Made by a program: the position numbers and the translations under genes. From JAPSGB01 sp963775185 (GTDB lineage Bacteria; Myxococcota_A; Polyangia; Polyangiales; Polyangiaceae): 64,000 nt of DNA. How positions within the stretch are numbered: the first letter of the stretch is position 1; each line of letters starts with the position of its first letter. Below, piece after piece: positions 57,119 through 64,000 of the stretch. The DNA lies in the NCBI GenBank assembly GCA_963775185.1, contig CAVZIE010000031.1, positions 806,001 through 870,000 of the forward strand, written 5' to 3'. Below the pieces are notes generated by a model. That model worked only from the letters and a program-made list of their open reading frames with translations. It had not been told where the DNA came from and made no database searches.

Positions 57119-57874
57119 ATGAGCGGTCATTCCAAGTGGGCGACAATCAAGCGGAAGAAGGGCGCGACCGACGCGGCCCGCGGCAAGGTCTTCACCAAGC
57201 TGATCCGCGAGATCGTAACGGCGGCGCAGATCGGCGGCGGTGACCCGACCGGCAACCCGCGCCTGCGCAAGGCGATCGCGGACGCCAAGGGTCAAGCCAT
57301 GCCGGCCGACACCATCAAGCGCGCGGTCCAGCGCGGAACCGGCGAGCTTGAAGGCGTCTCGTACGACGACGTGCTGTACGAGGGGACGGGCCCCGGCGGC
57401 ACGCTGTTCATGGTCGAAGGCACCACGGACAACCGCAACCGCACCGCTGCGGAGCTGCGCAAGGTGTTCGAGAAGCACAACGGCAGCATGGGCGGCAGCG
57501 GCACCGCGCAGTGGGCGTTCGATCGCCTCGGGGTCATTACGCTCGACAAGGCCGCCGTCACCGAAGACCAGCTCATGGAAGCCGCACTCGAGGCCGGCGC
57601 CGAGGACTATCGCGACGAGGGCGACGTGTGGGCGGTGTACACGCCGGCCGATCAGGTGGACACGGTTGCCGCCGCGCTCGAGGCCGCGAAGCTCCCGATC
57701 CAGGAGAGCAAAGCCGCGTACATCCCGAAGACGAAGAAGAACGTCACCGGGCGCGACGCGGAGGTGTGCCTCAACCTGTTCGACGCGCTCGACGATCACG
57801 ACGACGCGCAGAACGTGTTCGCCGACTTCGACGTCTCCGACGAGGAGATGGCGCGGATCAGCGGCGAGGAGTGA
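57119..57874 (+). CDS. yebC: YebC/PmpR/TACO1 family protein
   Basis: This 251-residue protein starts with the family signature GHSKWATIKRKKGATDAARGK, continues FTKLIREIVTAAQIGGGDPTGNPRLR and carries YEGTGPGGTLFMVEGTTDNRNRT in the middle. YebC-type proteins were first described as transcription regulators and are now linked to translation of difficult (for example proline-rich) sequences on the ribosome. Length is normal. ATG 57119 follows a weak GGGGAAA site. It ends three bases before the convergent CPBP gene. Confidence 0.95.
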   Translation: MSGHSKWATIKRKKGATDAARGKVFTKLIREIVTAAQIGGGDPTGNPRLRKAIADAKGQAMPADTIKRAVQRGTGELEGVSYDDVLYEGTGPGGTLFMVEGTTDNRNRTAAELRKVFEKHNGSMGGSGTAQWAFDRLGVITLDKAAVTEDQLMEAALEAGAEDYRDEGDVWAVYTPADQVDTVAAALEAAKLPIQESKAAYIPKTKKNVTGRDAEVCLNLFDALDDHDDAQNVFADFDVSDEEMARISGEE

Positions 57875-57877
57875 CGC

Positions 57878-58546
57878 TCACATTCCCGGCCAGCGAAACT
57901 GCACGGCCGAGAAGTACACGAACGCCATGTGCGAGAAGATCGCCGGCGGCAAGCGTCCCATGATGCTCACCGTGTAGCTCCACACCAGGCCGCAGCCGAT
58001 CGCGGCGATCACCAGCAGCGGGTTCGGCCCGGCGACGGGATCGGCGAGGGTCAGCAGCGTGGGCGCGGCGGCCACGGCGTAGAGCAGCGCGGCGAGCGGC
58101 GCCGCGCGCCGCGCACCCAGCTTGTCCGTGAGCTGGTCCAGCACCAGCCCGCGCCAGACGAGCTCGCCGAGCAGCGGGATGCCGAGCAAGGCCACGGTCT
58201 CGAGCGCGGAGCGCTGCAGCGCGTCCGAGGCGCCGACCTGGATGTAGATGCGCAGCAGCCACGCGTTCCGCGGCGTGCCCCCCGGCGCCAGCGCCACGCG
58301 CGCGCCGAAGGACGCGAGCAGCAGCAGCAGGGCGGTGACCGCGCCGACGGACAGGTCGCCCCACTTGGGGGTGAGGCGGTCGACCAGCGTGCCCTCGTCC
58401 CACATCTTGTAGAGCGCGAGCGCCGCCAGAAGCGCGTAGGGCACGGCCAGGCCCACCCACATCACCCACGTGCCGGCGTGCACGGGGCGCACCGCGAAGG
58501 CCACCGCCGCGGCAGAGAGCGCGACCACGAGAGCGACGAGCCGCAT
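57878..58546 (-). CDS. CPBP-family intramembrane protease-like protein
   Basis: The 222-residue protein has about seven hydrophobic helices. The CPBP (CAAX/Abi) motif 1, normally EExxxR, reads GELVWR: the first Glu is Gly. Motif 2 (FxxxH) is present as AIFSHMAFVYFS. With one Glu missing, proteolytic activity is doubtful. It is the second gene after coaBC (the start overlaps the coaBC stop as TGATG), but no functional link is evident. Confidence 0.82.
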   Translation of the reverse strand: MRLVALVVALSAAAVAFAVRPVHAGTWVMWVGLAVPYALLAALALYKMWDEGTLVDRLTPKWGDLSVGAVTALLLLLASFGARVALAPGGTPRNAWLLRIYIQVGASDALQRSALETVALLGIPLLGELVWRGLVLDQLTDKLGARRAAPLAALLYAVAAAPTLLTLADPVAGPNPLLVIAAIGCGLVWSYTVSIMGRLPPAIFSHMAFVYFSAVQFRWPGM

Positions 58547-59889
58547 CAGGCCGTCCGCGTCAGTCGCGACACGATCCAGTCGAGGATACGGTCGGCGAGC
58601 TCGTGTTTCGGCAGGTCGGGGAGCGGCTCGTAGCGGTCGGAGCTGACCAGCGACGCGCGGTTCTGATCGCGCCCGAACGCGTCGTCGGCGTGGTTCGCCA
58701 CGACCAGATCGACCTGCTTGCGGTCGAGCTTGTCGCGCGCGTAGCGTGCGATCTCGTCGTCGGTGCCGGTCTCCACCGCGAAGCCGATCAGCACCGGCTT
58801 GCGCGCGTGCCGCGACGCGCCGATCTCGCTCAGGATGTCGGGGTTCTGGACCAGATCCAGACGCATCGGCGACGTGCCGTCGCGCTTCAGCTTGGTGGCG
58901 TGGCTCTCGGTCGGGCGGTAGTCGCCGACCGCCGCGGCCATCACCAGCGCGTCCGCGTGGTTCAGATCAGGCCCGAGCGCCTGCCACAGCGCGCCGCGCA
59001 TGGCGATCGCGCTCCGGACGTCGACCCGCATCACGCGCCACGGCGTCGGCAGGCTCACCGGGCCGGTGATCAGCGTGACTTCCGCGCCGCGCGCCGCCGC
59101 GCGCTCGGCGACCGCGAAGCCCATCTTGCCGCTCGACCGGTTGCTGATGAAGCGCACCGGGTCGAGATCCTCGACGGTCGGACCCGCGGATACGATCACG
59201 CGCACCCCGGCGAGATCGTGCCGGCCGAGGCGCGCCACGATGGCGTCGACGATCTGCTCCGGCTCCGTCATGCGGCCGATGCCGTTCTCGCCCGAGGCGA
59301 CTTCGCCGTCGACCGGTCCGACCAGCTCGACCACGCCGTCGTCCGCGAGCGTCGCCACGTTGCGCCGCGTCGCCGGGTGCGCCCACATCGCCGGATGCAT
59401 CGCCGGCACGGCGAGCACCGGACAGCGCGCGCACAGCGCCGTGGCCGTCACCAGATCGTCGGCGCGTCCGCTGGCGAGCCGCGCCAGCACGTCCGCCGTC
59501 GCCGGCACGATCGCGACGATGTCGCTACGCACGCCCAGATCGACGTGCAGCTCGCCGCCCTGCGCGGACGCGAACATGTTCGTCAGCGCCGGCTTGCCCG
59601 TGAGCCCCGCGAAGGTCGCTGCACCGACGAACTTCTCGGCCGACGCGGTCATGGCGACCTGCACGTCCGCGCCCTCGCGCAACAGCAGGCGCGCGACCAA
59701 CGGCGCCTTGTAGGCCGCGATGCTGCCCGTCACGCACAGCGTGACGCGCTTGCCCGTCAGGCGGCCCCGGTGCGGCGCCGGTGCCTCCGCGGGGCGCCGC
59801 GCGGGCGGCGGTCGCGATGCCGGGCGCGCCGGCGGGCGCTCGCTGGCGCGGGGGCGGGGAGGGGGATCGGTGGGATGGCGCGGGCTCAT
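58546..59889 (-). CDS. coaBC: Bifunctional phosphopantothenoylcysteine decarboxylase / synthetase
   Basis: CoaBC makes 4'-phosphopantetheine from phosphopantothenate, Cys and CTP in CoA synthesis. The 447-residue protein has a Pro/Arg-rich N-terminal extension of about 45 residues, then the FMN decarboxylase half (VTGSIAAYKAPLVARLL, ELHVDLGVRSDIVAIVPATAD, VPAMHPAMW, where His replaces the usual Asn as in actinobacterial enzymes). The synthetase half follows (VIVSAGPTVEDLDPVRFISNRSSGKMG, AAAVGDYRP, KLKRDG). ATG 59889 is preceded by TAGGCT nine bases upstream, suggesting a very short or absent leader. Confidence 0.95.
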   Translation of the reverse strand: MSPRHPTDPPPRPRASERPPARPASRPPPARRPAEAPAPHRGRLTGKRVTLCVTGSIAAYKAPLVARLLLREGADVQVAMTASAEKFVGAATFAGLTGKPALTNMFASAQGGELHVDLGVRSDIVAIVPATADVLARLASGRADDLVTATALCARCPVLAVPAMHPAMWAHPATRRNVATLADDGVVELVGPVDGEVASGENGIGRMTEPEQIVDAIVARLGRHDLAGVRVIVSAGPTVEDLDPVRFISNRSSGKMGFAVAERAAARGAEVTLITGPVSLPTPWRVMRVDVRSAIAMRGALWQALGPDLNHADALVMAAAVGDYRPTESHATKLKRDGTSPMRLDLVQNPDILSEIGASRHARKPVLIGFAVETGTDDEIARYARDKLDRKQVDLVVANHADDAFGRDQNRASLVSSDRYEPLPDLPKHELADRILDWIVSRLTRTA

Positions 59890-59898
59890 GCGCGCCGG

Positions 59899-59904
59899 AG
59901 CCTA
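59899..59904 (-). promoter_or_regulatory. Possible -10 element of coaBC
   Basis: TAGGCT on the minus strand, nine bases before ATG 59889. Next to it, a degenerate copy (15 of 19) of the dispersed repeat occupies 59919-59937. Confidence 0.3.
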
Positions 59905-59993
59905 TCACCGTCTTCCGGGGGTCGGCCCGGCGCGGAACCCCCGCGGCCCGGTCGCGCTCCGTCGCATCCGGGCCCGGAATCCGGCGGCGGGGC

Positions 59994-59999
59994 TATACT
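59994..59999 (+). promoter_or_regulatory. Possible -10 element for a leaderless transcript
   Basis: TATACT is followed by eight bases and the ATG of the DUF2378-like gene. Confidence 0.4.
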
Positions 60000-60007
60000 G
60001 CCAGTCG

Positions 60008-60607
60008 ATGGGAGGGATCGATGCGTATTTCCAGCGCTTGCCGCTGGGCATCGAGTCGTACCCGGATTGCCGGGTCAAGGCGTCCGTGGTTCGCGACGCC
60101 ATCGCGTCGCGTCCGCTCGACGACGTGTCCGGGGACCTGCCACCGGAGTTGGAGTCGCTGGTCGCGGAGCCGCCACCGGTCACGGCCTGGGTCCCGGAGG
60201 TGCACGCCGTCGCGCTCATGATTGCGATCCGCGAGCGGCATTTCGGGCCGGGCGCGCTGGGTCTCGAGGACCTCGAACAGTGGACGCTGGAACGCAATCG
60301 CCGCTTGCTGACCCGGCCGCTCTACCGGCCGCTGTTCATCCTGCTGTCGCCGGAGCGGCTGCTCAAGGGTCTGGAGCGCCGCTGGTCGGCGTTCCGGCGC
60401 GGCACGCGGCTCCGCGTGCGCGAGGCCCACGGCGGCGGCGCCGAGCTCGCGTTGCAGCATCCCGCGCATCTGTACGACGAGGTCACCCTGCGCGCGATGG
60501 CGGGTGCCTTCCGCGCCGCCGGCATCGCCGCAGGTGCGCGACACGCGCGCGCGGAGATCATCGATCAGAACCCGCGCGAAGTACGCTGGAACATCACCTG
60601 GCGCTGA
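60008..60607 (+). CDS. DUF2378-like myxobacterial protein
   Basis: This 199-residue protein resembles the DUF2378 family, found mainly in Myxococcota: FQRLPLGIESYPDCRVKASVV at the start, VPEVHAVALMIAIRERHFG in the middle, PLYRPLFILLSPERLLKGLERRWSAFRRGT and a final beta-rich part with VRWNITWR. The family has no established role. There is no signal peptide or membrane helix. ATG 60008 is the first in frame after TATACT. It converges on the glycosylase gene, 46 bases away. Confidence 0.78.
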   Translation: MGGIDAYFQRLPLGIESYPDCRVKASVVRDAIASRPLDDVSGDLPPELESLVAEPPPVTAWVPEVHAVALMIAIRERHFGPGALGLEDLEQWTLERNRRLLTRPLYRPLFILLSPERLLKGLERRWSAFRRGTRLRVREAHGGGAELALQHPAHLYDEVTLRAMAGAFRAAGIAAGARHARAEIIDQNPREVRWNITWR

Positions 60608-60653
60608 CCGTGCCGCGCGCGAGGCGTCCCGTAGACCCGACCGCGCCCGGGCG

Positions 60654-61205
60654 TCAACGCGCCTTCGACACCCAGCGATTGCCCGGCTCGAAGAAGCGCC
60701 ACGGCTTGTCCACCCACTCGCCGGCGTAGTCGATACCCACGCGCCGCGAGCGCGCCACGCGCACCCGCGGCGCGTCGGCGAGGAATAGCCGGTCGCCGCA
60801 CAGATCGACGCCGTAGCTCCGGCGGTCGATGGCGAAGGCCTGACATAGTTTGCCCGGGCCGTTGCTGAGCTCGGGTCGGTCCGGGGCCTTTCCGCGCCGG
60901 ACCGACATCAAATCCATGCCGAGGATCGGCTCGACGGCGCGGATCAGCACTGCGTGGGGCTCGCCTTCGCGCCCGGTCACCAGGTTCATGTTCCAGTGCA
61001 TGCCGTAGACGAAGAACACGTACGCGTGGCCCGGCGGTCCAAACATGACCTCGGTGCGCGCGGTGCGGCGACCGCCGGCGCTGTGCGCGGCGCGATCGGC
61101 AGGACCGCGGTACGCCTCTGCTTCGACGATACGGCCGGCGACGCTGCCCTCGCGCGTGACGTGTACCAGCAGCTTGCCGATGCTCTCGCGCGCGACGGCG
61201 AGCAC
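60654..61205 (-). CDS. 3-methyladenine DNA glycosylase (AAG/MPG family)
   Basis: The enzyme removes alkylated purines from DNA in base-excision repair. The reading from GTG 61205 has 183 residues with the family motifs IVEAEAYRGPADRAAHS (catalytic Glu), VMFGPPGHAYVFFVYGMHWNMNLVTG, HAVLIRAVEP and LSNGPGKLCQAFAI. The conserved first helix (LPRNFYARSVLAVARESIGK) begins upstream of GTG 61205, so translation should start earlier. No ATG/GTG/TTG exists there, but ATC 61277 has GAGGAGG exactly six bases before it. The repeat copy at 60890-60908 encodes SVRRGK before the NGPG motif. It lies behind the barrel gene on the same strand. Confidence 0.9.
   Translation of the reverse strand: MLAVARESIGKLLVHVTREGSVAGRIVEAEAYRGPADRAAHSAGGRRTARTEVMFGPPGHAYVFFVYGMHWNMNLVTGREGEPHAVLIRAVEPILGMDLMSVRRGKAPDRPELSNGPGKLCQAFAIDRRSYGVDLCGDRLFLADAPRVRVARSRRVGIDYAGEWVDKPWRFFEPGNRWVSKAR
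60890..60908 (-). repeat. 19-bp repeat copy (17 of 19) inside the glycosylase gene
   Basis: TTCCGCGCCGGACCGACAT faces a nearby inverted partial copy (GTCGGTCCGG, about 60876-60885), giving a hairpin with the 9-bp stem TCGGTCCGG/CCGGACCGA. Confidence 0.65.
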
Positions 61206-61251
61206 CGAGCGCGCGTAGAAGTTCCGCGGCAGCGCGCGGGCCGCGAGCGCT

Positions 61252-62187
61252 TCAACGGAGCGGGAGTGTGTCGCGATTGCGATCCTCCTCCCTCACGACC
61301 GGCGGTTCCGGCGCGGGCTCCGGCGTCAGATTGAAGGTCCACACGCCGTGCACGAGCAAGAGCTGCTGCACCAGTCCGCTCCGGTCCACCGGCATGTCGC
61401 GCTCGTAGGCGACGTGCGCTTCGAACACGCCGTCGCGCGCCACCAGCTCCGGCGTCAGATCGATCTCGCTCGGCGCGAGCGCGCTCGCGTCCTTGTCCGT
61501 GAAGCTCGACACCTCGAAGCCGATGGCCGCGTGATTGCTCCACGCCGACAGCTCGACGTGCGCGCCGTAGCGGAGTAGCGCGATACCGGTGTTGTCCGGA
61601 CGCGCGGCGTAGCTCGTGTTGTAGCTGAACCAGCCGAGCGTCAAAGTGCCGCTCACGTCGCCGCCGGCGAGCGCGCGGCCGATCGCCGGGTCGATCGCCG
61701 ACAGCGAGTACAGGAGCTTCAGTCGCGTGTCGGCGTACGACTGCACCAGGCCCTTGCGATCGACGGGCATGTCGCGCTCGCCGCGCAGTCCGAGCTCCAC
61801 GGCGCTCGCGCGCCCGAGCGGCCAGGTGGTGGTCAGGCCGCTGATCACGTCGAACTCGCTCGGGCGAAGCTTCTTCGCGCCGTTCTCGTCGCGGTCGGAG
61901 AACACGTTGAAGTCGATCGGGATCGACAGCCGTGAGCCGATCAGATCGACGTCCATGTGTGGCGCGAAGCGCAACAGCACGTGGCCGCTGTTGTCCGGAC
62001 GCGCGGCGTAGCTCGGGTTGTACACGGCGGAGCCGAGGGTGAGCGCGCCGGAAGCGCCGAAGCCGCTGTCGCTGCCTCCAACGCGCCCGCCGTGCGCGCT
62101 GCCTTGCTTGTCCAGGGCGTGCGCGCTTCGCGCCGTGGTGGTGATAACGAAAGCCAGGAACGCCGTGACGGCGAGTCGACTTCTCAT
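61252..62187 (-). CDS. Secreted two-repeat protein, probably an outer-membrane barrel
   Basis: This 311-residue protein begins MRSRLAVTAFLAFVITTTAR, a signal peptide ending near SAHA. The mature part consists of two similar halves: YNPSYAARPDNSGHVLLRFA...ERDMPVDRKGLVQ and YNTSYAARPDNTGIALLRYG...ERDMPVDRSGLVQ, about 135 residues each, with alternating strands as in small barrels. It thus arose by internal duplication. It lies 62 bases behind feoB, so a link to iron uptake is possible. One extra base near the end of feoB runs that frame into this gene; the ATG at 62187 is its own start. No named family. Confidence 0.78.
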   Translation of the reverse strand: MRSRLAVTAFLAFVITTTARSAHALDKQGSAHGGRVGGSDSGFGASGALTLGSAVYNPSYAARPDNSGHVLLRFAPHMDVDLIGSRLSIPIDFNVFSDRDENGAKKLRPSEFDVISGLTTTWPLGRASAVELGLRGERDMPVDRKGLVQSYADTRLKLLYSLSAIDPAIGRALAGGDVSGTLTLGWFSYNTSYAARPDNTGIALLRYGAHVELSAWSNHAAIGFEVSSFTDKDASALAPSEIDLTPELVARDGVFEAHVAYERDMPVDRSGLVQQLLLVHGVWTFNLTPEPAPEPPVVREEDRNRDTLPLR

Positions 62188-62249
62188 GTGCGAAGCGCGG
62201 GAAGCTGCCGCAGTTTCTTGCGCGGCGCAACGGGATCTCGCAAGGCGAT

Positions 62250-64000
<1,751 letters not shown>

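Overview
The window is about 64 kb of very GC-rich DNA from what looks like a myxobacterium (Myxococcota, Polyangia-like). The reasons are codon use saturated with G/C, four Hanks-type Ser/Thr kinases (one joined to a sulfatase-modifying/FGE domain, one to a cyclic-nucleotide domain, one to an HstK-like ATPase/GAF/cyclase chain), a DUF2378-like protein of a myxobacterial type, many PEGA/TPR/lipoprotein genes and a FadL-like barrel. This is inference from gene content; no rRNA is present.

Layout. 0-3.4 kb: end of ribosomal protein L3, then a RluA-RlmI fusion, RlmE and an unknown protein, all overlapping. 3.5-13 kb: three kinase genes, with a decayed FGE-like lipoprotein between the first two. 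13-22 kb: glutaryl-CoA dehydrogenase, a 1.1 kb repeat-rich gap, an L,D-transpeptidase lipoprotein, a TPR protein and a kinase-FGE protein. 22-27.5 kb (minus strand): a probable operon of CDP-alcohol phosphotransferase, outer-membrane barrel, YceI lipoprotein, a Cys-tailed lipoprotein that looks like a RiPP precursor, its MNIO (DUF692) enzyme and a DUF2063/BufC-like partner. 27.6-42 kb: threonine synthase, a PEGA protein, a roughly 2,400-residue TPR protein, two lipoproteins and a hybrid histidine kinase. 42-54 kb: tRNA-Leu(GAG) with mobile-element debris, then two converging operons (four genes plus, seven genes minus) for an unidentified surface glycolipid or glycan: ATP-grasp, HAD, flippase-like protein, GT2, LicC-like nucleotidyltransferase, DUF362, a glutaminase-less asparagine-synthase-like enzyme, CDP-alcohol transferase, PMT-type glycosyltransferase, Gfo/Idh oxidoreductase and DegT aminotransferase. 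54-64 kb: transposase and pseudogene debris, a zinc-ribbon membrane protein, YebC, a CPBP protein, CoaBC, a DUF2378-like protein, 3-methyladenine glycosylase, a duplicated barrel-like protein and FeoB (cut by the window end).

Two features stand out. First, the MNIO/BufC/precursor cassette with a lipidated precursor ending in two Cys-Gly pairs. Second, a 19-bp repeat (TTGCCGGTCCGGCGCGGAA), with about 16 recognisable copies, mostly as inverted pairs 15-750 bp apart (REPIN-like) and also lying inside several coding sequences; one pair encloses an IS200-type TnpA remnant.

Caution: at least seven genes carry single-base shifts that break an otherwise continuous protein, including thrC and feoB. 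Either the assembly holds uncorrected indels or many genes are decaying. Such genes are given over their whole extent and the break is described.
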